DNA of 64,000 nucleotides from CAVTLG01 sp963735495 (GCA_963735495.1 CAVTLG010000009.1:62001-126000), one strand, 5' to 3'. Shown: positions 18,579 through 28,281, counted from the first letter of the stretch. Notes: generated by a model from the sequence alone, not told the origin. Program-made: numbers and translations.

Positions 18579-21500
18579 CTAGGATGCATGTTGTTGCTTA
18601 ACGACATTTGCTAGTGCCGGATCTGCTGGCCCTGGTACCAGATGTGTGCGATACGTTTGCTCATGCTCTATGGCATGTGCCATTTCATCGTAGATCTCCA
18701 GGATAACACGCTTTGTACGGTATTCACCACACTGCTTCTCTTCTTTCTCTTTCCGGACGCGGAAGGTGTCCATAATATAGTCTACATCCTCGCGACCAAT
18801 CCCATAGAGGTGGAAATAGGCCGCATCTAATTCACAGCGCAGGAGGAAACGTCGCTCTTCGTTCCATCTGAACGGAGGTCCATGGTAGCCGCAGTCTCCG
18901 GCGAAGGCTTCGAGGTCCCAGGCGGTGTAGGTGAGTTCGAGGGCGCGCGGGGTGATCCAGTCGCCGAGGGTCTGGGTGGGAGACCAGGAACACGCTGCGG
19001 CATAGGTGGAGGGAGGGAGGACGGGAAGTTGCTTGAGGATAGAAAAATTCAGATGTAATCCTCCAACTTTTTGTCTCGCTATGTAATCAAAAACCCAGCT
19101 ATTAAAATTGGTTAATAGTGCCCATGGTGCAATGGTAACATCAAAACCAAGGGCTGGACATGTCCGGGAAGCCACCACTTTCGGAATAACAGTTGAGATA
19201 CAAGTTCGTTCGTTCGTTGCGTTAGCAACATCTCGCCAAAGCAAGAACCATGAGCGATTATAATCAGGATACTTACTATACAAGTCAGAGACAAAATCTC
19301 TTGGAAGAAAGTAACGTGGATAAACAGTTAATAGTGGATTACTTTTTTCTATACTGGAAAGCTCACGTGGTTGGCCAGCTATAGCTTTTTCATGGCTAAC
19401 ATTATCGAACGTGCTAAAACGGTGGTCAAAAGAGTTGAAAAGTTTGGATTCGTAAAGAGGAATATTCATGCCATCACCAAGTACTTCCCAGGAAAACTTC
19501 AGATATTCTGCATGATCTCCAAGATCTACTAATCGAATATAATAAGCTGACCAGGGATTAGCTTTTTTCTGCTCATTAACAAGTACAGGCACCTGCCTGT
19601 AAATTGCAAGATTCAACTGAGCGTCACGCCGAGATCTGAATGCAGAACCGGTTTTAGTATTAGGGCTAAGCACAGCAATATCGTGGACATTTAATGTAAC
19701 GTGGCGTTGCTCTTCTTTTAAGTCGTCAACTGAATGTGCATAGAAAACAAAATCCGTCCCCTTGAGCGTTGGAGCTGCTGGGCCAGTCATAGTAAGTAAG
19801 CAAAAATTATATCTGCTATCAACATCGGGAAAGAGTTTCTTTCTGTTTTCGAAGTCATAGAGGCTTGCTAATGAACGTTTTTCCAGCAAATTTTGAAAAA
19901 ACCACTTCGTTGTATCATCCGTCGCAACCCCCGACGGCACAATACAGCCTACACGACCTTTGGCACCAACGATCCAGCGCATAGTCTCAGCGAAGATGGC
20001 GTACCTATTAACATCTCCGCGCCCGCAGAGAGGATAGCGGCCAGAGTGGCGAATAAAGTGACTTTCACCAGCGGCCCGGCGCTGATCATCCATGAAAGCG
20101 TTGTAGAGTTCGGGATCGCTGTGCTGAAGGGCCGCAATCAGTTTGCGGCGTGCGGCAGCATTAGGAGCCTCAGCAATGGCGGGATAGGCGGCGAACCACT
20201 CTTTTTCCTGAATTTTGATGCGTTCCCATGGTGGATTACTCAGTACAACATCGAAGCCGCCAGACCAGCCCGCTTGTGGATTATCTGGCTCTTCCCCATC
20301 ATCTGGTATACGAAAAACGTCTGGGAATTCCAGGTGCCAATGGAAAAAGAGGTACTGCTCTGTAAGGCGCTCGATCTCTTGCCGCATATCACGATACAGA
20401 TGCTGATTGTCCAGCATTTCTCTGAGAATGCCATGCGTAAATGGATAGTCCAGGCGCTGTGAAGCAATATACACTTTACGCCAGACAAAGGCCGCGCACC
20501 AGGCATCAGCGATCAGTTTGTTTTGGAGATACTCTCGTCTTTTACGTAAGGCGTCGTGACTCTGCTTCATGGCTAAAACGTCGCTATAGGTCATGTCAGA
20601 ACAACTGCGCAAATTGACAATTTGCTCCAATGTTTCATCCATTGGTTCAATGAGCAAATGCAATTGTCCGCGCAAACCCTCGCGATTGCGCTTACGATAT
20701 TCCTGGCAGAGTGTTGGTATATCGCCATCAAGTGGAAGAAATGCCTCGTCGGGAATCCCTTCGCGCAGGAGACGCGGTGTTGTCCCTACTAAGCTGTTCC
20801 CGTGTCGCAAGTTATGATCCAGAAAGATCAATGGTCTTCCTGGTATCATCGCTTCAATGCAGAGGCCGACCATGCAGACTTCAAGTGCTCGTATATCGTT
20901 ATCCACTCCATAGATGCAATTTCTGATCACATCGTGTAAAGCCTGACACCAGGTCAGACGATCTGGCTCGACGCTGCCTGCGCGTGCAAATGCCAGGCGA
21001 TAGGCCATACGTCTAGCCGCTGCAATCAGAAAGTGCCCGCTGCCACAGGCCGGATCACAAATTTTGAGGGCCAGGATGGCTTGCTCGGGCTCAGGTTGCT
21101 GGCAAGCTTCGTTCAAGACAGGATCGAGAGCGGTATTGAGAAGCTGTTCGACGAGCTCTGAAGGGGTCCAGTAAGCCCCTGAGGTTTTGCGCTTGTTTCC
21201 CGGGAGAGCCTCTAGCCGAAAATGAAACGAGTCAGGTTCTACAAAGGCGCGCAACTCTAACAGGGATTCGTAGACGCTTCCCAATTCCTCAGCACCGATG
21301 TGTTGATAATCAATAGGTATGAAGCCATTTTTCTGACTGAGGAAAGCCAGTGAGCGTAGAGCTTCTAGGAACACCGCGTTGGTCAATTTACATTGTTGTA
21401 GGTCTATGAGAGGATCGCGTTTAAAAAGAAAACCATCAAGCACTGGCAAGGCAAGTCCGTGACATTCAGGGCCTTGAGCTAGTCTCTGAATGATCAGTTG

Positions 21501-22532
21501 AAATCCAGTGAAGAGATCGGTGTGTTGAGTACCATGAATTTTTCTTGCCAGGTGTCTGAGATGTGCAGTTGAATAGTAACGCATATAGCGCTCCTTCGCT
21601 TTTGGATCAGCATCTGGTATCAAGAGCAACTCTCTATCTTCAGCAACAAAGAGGACGATTAAACGGTAGATAAGTCGCAAGAGGTAGTGGTAATAGGTTT
21701 CTGTCGATAAGGTTCCCGATGCGAGTTGTTCTCTTAAATCCGTATTTGCTCGACAATCAAGAAATCCCTGACCTAACAGGCGAATGGCCTTTTCGACACC
21801 AGAACGTAACTGACCCAGTGCTCGCTCTCCCTGAGCATGAGCTGCTCTTGACCAGCGTTCCAGCCAACAGTGATCTGCTCGTTCTCCTTCGAAGCGAGAC
21901 TGATGACAAAGCAGCCAGAGAAGGACAAAATCGGCATAGGCTTCGCTTTGCATCATCGTTTCGAGATCAAAGTCGAGGAACGTGCGATGTAACAGACGCT
22001 TATTGCGGCAGAGTAAGCGGAGGTGTAACCCATTTGTCACCATGCCCCAGATATATTCATCTGAATGATTTAAAAATTCTTGCACCAGCGTATGGGGACT
22101 CTGGCGTCCAATATTCCCACGGGAGCGAGGGCTGTAGGTATCGAGTTCTTCTAAAGAGGTTACCAGGTGAATTGGTACATGCTCCCAGAGGTGAGAAATA
22201 GGATATTTTTTTCCATCTTTTTCCAGAGGTTTTATTGACGGTAAACGGCCATAACCAAGTTCAAAAAAGAATGGGAATAACCAGGCCTCTTTGAGATCTT
22301 TGCAGAACTTATCAGCGCGATGAGTATCATAAGCAAGATGCCATTTTTGCAGGAGACGTGCCCATGAACGGCTAATGGCTTCATTTAGTTTCTCACCATC
22401 GAGGTGATACGAGGCTTCCGATAATCCTTCAAGTTGGGGTTCCCGCTGAATGATCTGACAAAGAAAATCATGAGGAAAGAGAACACCGTCGCTGGAAACG
22501 GTGTGAAACAGGTTGCGAGGGCGTTTGAGCAT
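18579..22532 (-). CDS. Second PglX/Eco57I-like adenine methyltransferase, paralogue of the 2.8-6.8 kb gene
   Basis: About 1,317 residues. Motif I DPACGSGHF and motif IV NPPWE (VVLSNPPWERI) are intact. It is similar throughout to the other methyltransferase, and the C-terminal 150 codons match closely at DNA level; one patch of about 41 bp around 18909-18949 appears identical to 3128-3168. The ATG at 22532 follows GAGGAG at good spacing, while the GTG one codon upstream is less likely. The two copies differ most between motif IV and the C-terminus, where target recognition normally lies, so they probably methylate different sites. It converges on the DUF2357 nuclease and may be its cognate protective enzyme, or a spare modification unit of the DISARM-like system. 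Confidence 0.87.
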   Translation of the reverse strand: MLKRPRNLFHTVSSDGVLFPHDFLCQIIQREPQLEGLSEASYHLDGEKLNEAISRSWARLLQKWHLAYDTHRADKFCKDLKEAWLFPFFFELGYGRLPSIKPLEKDGKKYPISHLWEHVPIHLVTSLEELDTYSPRSRGNIGRQSPHTLVQEFLNHSDEYIWGMVTNGLHLRLLCRNKRLLHRTFLDFDLETMMQSEAYADFVLLWLLCHQSRFEGERADHCWLERWSRAAHAQGERALGQLRSGVEKAIRLLGQGFLDCRANTDLREQLASGTLSTETYYHYLLRLIYRLIVLFVAEDRELLLIPDADPKAKERYMRYYSTAHLRHLARKIHGTQHTDLFTGFQLIIQRLAQGPECHGLALPVLDGFLFKRDPLIDLQQCKLTNAVFLEALRSLAFLSQKNGFIPIDYQHIGAEELGSVYESLLELRAFVEPDSFHFRLEALPGNKRKTSGAYWTPSELVEQLLNTALDPVLNEACQQPEPEQAILALKICDPACGSGHFLIAAARRMAYRLAFARAGSVEPDRLTWCQALHDVIRNCIYGVDNDIRALEVCMVGLCIEAMIPGRPLIFLDHNLRHGNSLVGTTPRLLREGIPDEAFLPLDGDIPTLCQEYRKRNREGLRGQLHLLIEPMDETLEQIVNLRSCSDMTYSDVLAMKQSHDALRKRREYLQNKLIADAWCAAFVWRKVYIASQRLDYPFTHGILREMLDNQHLYRDMRQEIERLTEQYLFFHWHLEFPDVFRIPDDGEEPDNPQAGWSGGFDVVLSNPPWERIKIQEKEWFAAYPAIAEAPNAAARRKLIAALQHSDPELYNAFMDDQRRAAGESHFIRHSGRYPLCGRGDVNRYAIFAETMRWIVGAKGRVGCIVPSGVATDDTTKWFFQNLLEKRSLASLYDFENRKKLFPDVDSRYNFCLLTMTGPAAPTLKGTDFVFYAHSVDDLKEEQRHVTLNVHDIAVLSPNTKTGSAFRSRRDAQLNLAIYRQVPVLVNEQKKANPWSAYYIRLVDLGDHAEYLKFSWEVLGDGMNIPLYESKLFNSFDHRFSTFDNVSHEKAIAGQPRELSSIEKSNPLLTVYPRYFLPRDFVSDLYSKYPDYNRSWFLLWRDVANATNERTCISTVIPKVVASRTCPALGFDVTIAPWALLTNFNSWVFDYIARQKVGGLHLNFSILKQLPVLPPSTYAAACSWSPTQTLGDWITPRALELTYTAWDLEAFAGDCGYHGPPFRWNEERRFLLRCELDAAYFHLYGIGREDVDYIMDTFRVRKEKEEKQCGEYRTKRVILEIYDEMAHAIEHEQTYRTHLVPGPADPALANVVKQQHAS

Positions 22533-23083
22533 CACGATCTCCTCTACCTGGACATCGGCTTGCTATGCTTGACAAGCTACCTGATTCTCATGAGCCGTCA
22601 GATTTACAGGCAATTTCTAGTGGGAAATAGATTTTATGAGAATAGTTCTCTCTTTAGGAGTTTAACCAATAAAGTTGAAATTATCAAGTTATAAATTGCT
22701 CTATCTGGTAAAGAGGTTATTCATATGAGTCGCGCGAAGTAGTATCAGACTAGGCCAAAACTGGAAGAGATGTTATGAAGGTAGCTCATTCCATTCGAGG
22801 TTTTTGAGCAATGAGACAAGCAACTAAGATAAGCCAGCACTTCACGCTGCGTACCAATCCCCTGAAGTGAGAGCACCTGGAAGAGTTCGTGCAGTACTAT
22901 AATATTACTCTGTTAGTTTCTTCGAGGACGGAAGGCTTCGATCTGCTGGGGGATGGGAGATGCAAAAGGCTGTCTGTGGCACGCTGCCATCACCAGTCAT
23001 GACCGCCATATCGATGCGCCGCACTCATGCTAGGTCGCGACCTTCTTCCGCGACGCGCAGGACAATGATTCCCCGCAAGTGGC
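22533..23083. other. 550-bp intergenic stretch, no gene recognised
   Basis: AT-rich to about 22.95 kb, then GC-richer. It should hold the promoter of the methyltransferase at its left end. Short frames at the right end run into the CRISPR repeats and show no domain, so none is called. Confidence 0.4.
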
Positions 23084-23564
23084 CGGATTCGCCGCGCTCG
23101 TGCGCGAATAGCCTCGCAACGATATCAAACGTCTGTGCACCCGCCAGTGTAATCGTACTTGCAGTACCCTAAAACGGGTCAAGAGCCTCGCAACTTTGAA
23201 TGTGTTGGAGCAGACGTTTCTGAAAAATCGTCTTGCAGTACCCTAAAACGGGTCAAGAGCCTCGCAACGTTCTCTGGCTACGTATTGAACTAGCCCCGAT
23301 TTACTTGCAGTACCCTAAAACGGGTCAAGAGCCTCGCAACATCGAGTACCAACATGCAACACGTAGCGGTACAGCGTCTTGCAGTACCCTAAAACGGGTC
23401 AAGAGCCTCGCAACCAATATAGCCACACTCATTGAGCCAATTCTCTACACTTCTTGCAGTACCCTAAAACGGGTCAAGAGCCTCGCAACACACGCGTGCT
23501 AGACCGAATGAAGGGGTTGTCAGCAAACTTGCAGTACCCTAAAACGGGTCAAGAGCCTCGCAAC
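23084..23564 (-). CRISPR. CRISPR array 1: six 37-bp repeats plus one degenerate trailer repeat
   Basis: Six identical 37-bp repeats start at 23158, 23232, 23304, 23378, 23453 and 23528 (plus strand CTTGCAGTACCCTAAAAC, ending AGAGCCTCGCAAC), with spacers of 35-38 bp. A seventh unit at 23084-23120 keeps only the last dozen bases, followed by a 37-bp spacer, and marks the old end. As in array 2, the degenerate end is on the left, so transcription should run right to left from a leader on the right. Only 23 bp of that leader remain attached before a transposon begins. The array therefore lacks its promoter and is probably unable to gain spacers, unless the element supplies transcription. Confidence 0.95.
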
Positions 23565-23587
23565 CGCCGGAGGTGCTGAAAGATGAC
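23565..23587 (-). promoter_or_regulatory. Repeat-proximal 23 bp of CRISPR leader 1, ending in target duplication ATGAC
   Basis: It starts CGCCGG directly after the last repeat, as leader 2 does. The last five bases, ATGAC (23583-23587), recur at 34046-34050 on the far side of the transposon. Joining the two flanks restores a leader the same length as leaders 2 and 3 to within 1 bp. Confidence 0.8.
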
Positions 23588-23638
23588 CAGGGACTCACGG
23601 TATGTTGGCTTTCTTCTGCGCAGCAAGAATGCAACACG
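23588..23638. repeat. Left terminal inverted repeat of the composite element
   Basis: 51 bp beginning CAGGGACTCACGG and ending in AATGCAACACG, matching the reverse complement of 33995-34045 at 47 of 51 positions. Confidence 0.85.
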
Positions 23639-23734
23639 AGGGACAAGAGTGAACGGGAGGAGGCGTCCATCAAGCAGACAAGGCGACGCCTCGTTCACCT
23701 GTTTCCATAGGATGACCAGATCTCGATAGTACTT
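23588..23734 (-). pseudogene. 3' fragment of a transposase gene related to the one at 31.6-34.0 kb
   Basis: Read on the minus strand, about 49 codons (YRDLVILWKQVNEAS, then LLDGRLLPFTLVP) align with the C-terminus of the right-hand transposase (NRDLAILCERVSQAS, HLPDGRRLSFTIAS). Protein similarity is only about two thirds, so this is a different member of the family rather than a duplicate. Nothing upstream of this fragment remains; the LAL promoter follows directly. Confidence 0.65.
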
Positions 23735-23767
23735 TGCACATGACGACACGTTGTTCCGTTTGGGGCC

Positions 23768-23796
23768 TTGAGGTTTCACCTCCACTCTGCTATACT
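23768..23796 (+). promoter_or_regulatory. Promoter of the LAL regulator gene
   Basis: TTGAGG (23768-23773) and TATACT (23791-23796) with a 17-bp spacer. Transcription would begin near 23803. This argues for the ATG at 23861 rather than any earlier in-frame start. Confidence 0.6.
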
Positions 23797-23799
23797 TGG

Positions 23800-23830
23800 T
23801 GTTAGGGAACTGTTCGGAGTATCCCTAACA
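23800..23830. promoter_or_regulatory. Operator-like inverted repeat at the LAL transcription start
   Basis: Perfect 9-bp arms TGTTAGGGA and TCCCTAACA flank a 13-bp centre. The position, over the predicted start of transcription, fits a repressor or autoregulatory site for the LAL protein encoded just downstream; a 5' hairpin in the mRNA is the alternative. Confidence 0.5.
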
Positions 23831-23860
23831 TCCGTCACTTTTCTCGCGGAGTGTCGTCTT

Positions 23861-26800
23861 ATGGAGAAGGTCTCGTCAACCGCCGGAGCAGTTTGCAACG
23901 GCTGTTTGCTGTACGAGCAGCAGGGTCAGAACGTCGTCGTGCTGGTTGATACGCCTTCCTGGTACGCCTGGCTGGAAACGGCCACCACCTTCACCTTTAC
24001 CTGCGAGGAGGGAAGCTTTACGGCGCACAAAGCGCGGGCGGGCAATCGGCGCGGTGGGTGGTACTGGCGAGCCTATCGGCGCAAGCGCGGACGGCTCTCG
24101 CGCTGTTACCTGGGCGTCTCCACCAATCTCACCCTGGCGGAACTATGCGAGGTGGCCCGCTGCTTGGCGGCAGATGGTGAGAGCACAGGAAGCAGTCAAA
24201 CCGGTGAGGACACGCCGCCTCTTGTACACGTTCCCCTCGCATTTCAAAGGCTCACGCCGACGGTGATCCTCCAGAGCAGCATCACTCCCCCGCGCCTGCC
24301 TGTGCAGCATGTGGCGCGCCCCCGCCTGCTCGAGCTCCTGGAGCAGGGCCTGCGCGGGCCAGTGACGCTGGTCTCGGCTCCTGCTGGCTCTGGCAAAACC
24401 ACGCTGCTGGCCGAATGGGCTGCCACGACCACCAGGCCAGTGGCCTGGCTGACCTTTGAGGAGGGAGAGAACGACCCGGCGCGCTTCCTTTCCTCGCTCA
24501 TCGCTGCTCTGGCGCGCGTCGATGCGCGCCTGGACATCGTGGCTCAGACTGAGCGGCCCTGGCATCCCCCCGAGCACGAACGGGTCCTGACTCGTCTCCT
24601 CAACGGGCTGGAGCGCGTGCTCCAGCACGACACCGTTTTAATCCTGGATGATGTCCACCATCTCACGACCGAGGCGAGTCAGGCCCTCCTGCTGTTTTTG
24701 TTGAATCATCTCCCCTCGCGCCTGCATCTGCTGCTCGGCACACGGGTGGATCCACCAAGGCTTGCGCGCTTGCGGGCGCGTCAGCAGATCGCCGAAGTGC
24801 GCAGCCAGGAGTTGGGGTTTACGCCAGCCGAAGTCGAGGCGTTTGCGCACACCATGGAACTTCCGCTCGGTTCCGAGACGATCCGTCTGCTGGAAGAGCG
24901 GACCGAGGGGTGGATTGCCGGGATCCAATTGCTGATGCTGGTCCTGCGCGGGCACGCCGATGCGGCAGAAGCACTCCGGGCGACGGGTGTGACCCCTCGC
25001 TTTCTCCTGGAGTATGTGTGGGAAGAAATCTTGCTCCAGCAATCCCCTGAGATGCAGCGCTTTTTGCTCCAAGCAAGCGTGCTGGATCGGCTCAGCGGGC
25101 CGCTCTGCGAGAGCGTGACCGAAGAGCCTGGTGGACAGATGAAGCTGGAGAGTCTGCTGCAGGCGAATCTCTTTGTCAGTGCGCTCGATACTACCAACAC
25201 CTGGTATCGCTACCATCCGCTCTTTGCCGAAACGCTGCGCACCCTTCTCCAGCAGCAGGAGCCAGCGCTCGTGCCAGAGTTGTATCGTCGAGCCAGTCGC
25301 TGGTATGAGCGGCACGGATGGGCAGAGGACGCCTGTGAATACGCCTTGCGAGCTTCCAACCTGCCCCACGCGGCACGCCTGCTGGAGGAGTTGGTGCCGT
25401 CCCTGGTGGAGCAAGGCAAGCTTGTGCTTCTCCGCCGCTGGCTGGATCAGCTTCCGCAGGCGCTTATTGGGGCCTCGGTGTCCCTCTCGCTTGCCTTGAT
25501 CTGGACCCAACCCCTACGCACGTCGGAGCCGCTTGACCCGGAGCGGGTCACCAGACACCTCACCGCGCTGTTGGAGGCGCATGCTCAGGACAACCCCGAG
25601 TCACAGGTAGCACTGCAACGGGAACTGGCGTTGCATCAGGCAGCGCAAGCGCTGGCTCAAGGGAATATCCCGCAGGCGCTTTCGCACGCTACTGAGGTGA
25701 CGCATTCGCTCACGGGGCCGGAGACAGCCTGGACTCGTTTCACCCTGTGGCGGCAGCAGGTGCTGCTTGGGACTGCGTATCGCGCGCGTGGTGATCCGCG
25801 GGCCTCGGAGCAGATATGGCGGAACGCCTATCCTGCTGGCGGAACGCTCCCCAATTACCTGATTATCTCAAGTCTCGACGACCTGTACGAGGAGCAGGGC
25901 CGATTACGCGAACTGGGACGGCTCTATGAGGACCTGTTCCGCTCCTGCCGTGAGCAGCGCGATCCACCTCTCCTGCTTCTGGCACAAGCACATTGGCGCT
26001 ATGGAGTCCTGTTGTACGAGTGGAATCGCCTGCACGAAGCGGAGTCCGAGGCCCAGCACTCCCTCGAACTGGTTCCACGCCTGGGGCTGGCTCGTCCCAG
26101 CCCTGTGCTGACACTGCTCGGGCTCGGAGTCCTGGCACGTGTGGCCCTGGCGCAAGGCAACAGCGAGCGGGCCAGGCAGCTCTTGGAGAGCGAAGCGTTT
26201 GACCTGGCGCAGCTTCCCGTTCCCCAGGCGAGCAAAAACGTGTTGATCTTGTTTCCAGTCCGCTTTGCCCTGCGCTGCGGCCAGCTCGAGCCGGCCTTGC
26301 ACTGGGCCGCGACTTGCGGATTGCGCTATGATGACCCGCTCACGAGCCCGCTGGCGAAACAGCACTACGTGCGCTATGTCGCGTTGGCGCGGGTGTTGAT
26401 CGCACGTGGACGAGGCCACCCGAATGCCTCATCGCTCGCTCACGCACGGATTCTCTTAGACCACTTGTTGGAGACTGCCGTGAGGACAGGTGCTCATGGT
26501 CGGCGTATGGAGATTCAGATGCTGCGCGCGCTGGCACTACACGCTCAGGGCAAAACCAGGCAGGCGCTCGCCATCCTGGGACCCATCCTCGCTCAGGCCG
26601 AACCAGAAGGCTATCTGCGCCTGTTTGCCGACGAAGGCGAGGCGATGGCGCACCTGCTCGCGCTGATGGCCCCTTTTACCACCGCCTCGCCTGACTACCT
26701 GCAGCGCATCCAGGCGGCGATCGTGCCCGTCTGGCAGGCCCAGCCCGCTGCCGCGACGCAACCAGTACCACACTCGACGCCCTATGAGCCGCTGAGTGCA

Positions 26801-26986
26801 CGGGAGTGGGACGTCTTGCAATTGATGGCCGAGGGGTGCTCCAACCAGCAGATCGCGCAGCACCTGGTGCTCAGCCTGTACACTGTCAAACTCCATGTCA
26901 AGCACGTCCTGGCAAAACTGGACGCCACGAATCGCACCCAGGCCGTGGCCCGTGCGCGGGCGTTGCACATCCTCCCTCCCTCATGA
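23861..26986 (+). CDS. Large LuxR-family (LAL/MalT-type) ATP-dependent transcription regulator
   Basis: 1,041 residues from the ATG at 23861. Residues 10-110 form a small domain (TPSWYAWLE, RRGGWYWRAYRR, RCYLGVSTNLTL) that I associate with Ktedonobacterales LAL regulators. The STAND ATPase has Walker A APAGSGKT near 170 and Walker B LILDDVHHL near 265. The middle is TPR-like alpha-helical repeat. The last 65 residues are a LuxR-type HTH (LSAREWDVLQLMAEG, NQQIAQHLVLS, TVKLHVKHVLAKL). MalT-like proteins sense a ligand through the TPR region and activate nearby genes, so it probably controls the membrane and ABC genes that follow. It is the first cargo gene of the composite element. Confidence 0.92.
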   Translation: MEKVSSTAGAVCNGCLLYEQQGQNVVVLVDTPSWYAWLETATTFTFTCEEGSFTAHKARAGNRRGGWYWRAYRRKRGRLSRCYLGVSTNLTLAELCEVARCLAADGESTGSSQTGEDTPPLVHVPLAFQRLTPTVILQSSITPPRLPVQHVARPRLLELLEQGLRGPVTLVSAPAGSGKTTLLAEWAATTTRPVAWLTFEEGENDPARFLSSLIAALARVDARLDIVAQTERPWHPPEHERVLTRLLNGLERVLQHDTVLILDDVHHLTTEASQALLLFLLNHLPSRLHLLLGTRVDPPRLARLRARQQIAEVRSQELGFTPAEVEAFAHTMELPLGSETIRLLEERTEGWIAGIQLLMLVLRGHADAAEALRATGVTPRFLLEYVWEEILLQQSPEMQRFLLQASVLDRLSGPLCESVTEEPGGQMKLESLLQANLFVSALDTTNTWYRYHPLFAETLRTLLQQQEPALVPELYRRASRWYERHGWAEDACEYALRASNLPHAARLLEELVPSLVEQGKLVLLRRWLDQLPQALIGASVSLSLALIWTQPLRTSEPLDPERVTRHLTALLEAHAQDNPESQVALQRELALHQAAQALAQGNIPQALSHATEVTHSLTGPETAWTRFTLWRQQVLLGTAYRARGDPRASEQIWRNAYPAGGTLPNYLIISSLDDLYEEQGRLRELGRLYEDLFRSCREQRDPPLLLLAQAHWRYGVLLYEWNRLHEAESEAQHSLELVPRLGLARPSPVLTLLGLGVLARVALAQGNSERARQLLESEAFDLAQLPVPQASKNVLILFPVRFALRCGQLEPALHWAATCGLRYDDPLTSPLAKQHYVRYVALARVLIARGRGHPNASSLAHARILLDHLLETAVRTGAHGRRMEIQMLRALALHAQGKTRQALAILGPILAQAEPEGYLRLFADEGEAMAHLLALMAPFTTASPDYLQRIQAAIVPVWQAQPAAATQPVPHSTPYEPLSAREWDVLQLMAEGCSNQQIAQHLVLSLYTVKLHVKHVLAKLDATNRTQAVARARALHILPPS

Positions 26987-27123
26987 AGACGACAGGACCC
27001 CCCAAAAAATACCTCTTTGGAGGGAAGACAGCCTGGCTGTTTTGCGGTAAACTCCTCAGCAGAAGGGACATAACAATATGCTATAGACACAATTGCATTC
27101 TGCAAGAGGCATAGAGGAAAGGA

Positions 27124-28281
27124 ATGTATATGCAAGAACAGGGCACTGTGCGCCGGGCAGGCGCCGCGTTCATCTGGACATGGGGAGCGATCTGTGGGGG
27201 CGTGCTGGGCGTGATCCAGATCATCATCTCACTGCTCGTCGCTGGATCGCTCAAGACGATCCTTGACGTTCTCGTGTGGCTGGTCGCGTTTTTCGTGCTC
27301 GGCCTGTTCGCCGCTCGCCAGACTGGCAGGGTGAGAACCGGCGCGCTGGTCGGACTGGTCGCGGGTCTGATCGGTGGCCTGATCGCGGTGATCTTTGCCA
27401 TTGTGCAAATCGTAACCGATGGGCAGGTCACGCAGGCCCTCCAGCAGGCCGAGCAGCGTGGCGGGAATTACTCGCCAGGTACATTACACACGATCGTCGT
27501 CGTTCTCATCGCTCTCAGCCTGATCGTGACGGTCGTCTTAGAGCTTGGTCTGGGAGCGGGCATGGGCGCTCTGGGAGGTCTGGTCGGACGGCGTCTTGGA
27601 AGATCTGCCGCATCCACATCCGTTGTCGATCCGGGATGGACCCCACCGTCCCATCCTTCGCCTCGTGGACCCTCCAGACATCGAGCCTGGGCTTTCCTGC
27701 TGAACGTCGCGTTCGCGGTGCTGGGGATTCTCGTGGGAGCCGTGCTGGCCATTCTCACGGCCGGTCTGCTCATTAACGCCCAGGCCAAGGCCATGCAAAC
27801 GACGACCAATGGCTGGAGTATCACCATGCAATGTGGCAAGGCCAGCAACGGCATCCTGCTGCAAGCCTCCTGCGCCCAGACCCTCCCCATGGTCAACCTG
27901 CCGCAAGAGGCGGTGTACTGGACGGCGACGGTGGATGGGGCGGGTCAGACGCTCACGGGAGGGCATGACTACCGCCTGCACTTCCCGCTGGGAGGGCTGC
28001 CGCCCAACCAGGCCTTCTGGTCGCTGACCATGACCAACACACGGGGCCAGATGGTGGCCAATCCGAGCAACCGCTACAGCGTCGGCGACCGGTCGGGCCT
28101 GGTGCAGGGCGCCGACGGCTCCCTTGACATCTTCATCCAGCAGGCCGCCCCGGCGGAGCACGAGGCAAACTGGCTGCCGGCTCCCAGCGGGGACTTCAAA
28201 CTCTGGCTCCGGGTCTATCAGCCCGGCGCGGCTATCCTCAGTGGCGCGTACCACGTGCCGCCTATCGTGGAGGTGCACTAA
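27124..28281 (+). CDS. Membrane protein with C-terminal DUF1214 domain
   Basis: 385 residues. Four or five hydrophobic helices are visible at about 15-40, 45-65, 72-95, 120-160 and 185-215. From 230 on, an extracytoplasmic beta domain matches DUF1214 (FWSLTMTNTRGQMVANPSNRYSVGD, VQGADGSLDIFIQQ, FKLWLRVYQP). DUF1214 normally follows a DUF1254 domain in one secreted protein of unknown role. Here the order is changed: DUF1214 is fused to a membrane anchor, and DUF1254 is encoded by the next, decayed gene, whose ATG overlaps this stop by one base. GAGGAAAGG lies before the start. Confidence 0.75.
   Translation: MYMQEQGTVRRAGAAFIWTWGAICGGVLGVIQIIISLLVAGSLKTILDVLVWLVAFFVLGLFAARQTGRVRTGALVGLVAGLIGGLIAVIFAIVQIVTDGQVTQALQQAEQRGGNYSPGTLHTIVVVLIALSLIVTVVLELGLGAGMGALGGLVGRRLGRSAASTSVVDPGWTPPSHPSPRGPSRHRAWAFLLNVAFAVLGILVGAVLAILTAGLLINAQAKAMQTTTNGWSITMQCGKASNGILLQASCAQTLPMVNLPQEAVYWTATVDGAGQTLTGGHDYRLHFPLGGLPPNQAFWSLTMTNTRGQMVANPSNRYSVGDRSGLVQGADGSLDIFIQQAAPAEHEANWLPAPSGDFKLWLRVYQPGAAILSGAYHVPPIVEVH

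Noticed and set aside
24143..25510. Long minus-strand frames opposite the LAL regulator
   Set aside because: These are antisense by-products of a GC-rich gene whose plus-strand domains are unambiguous.
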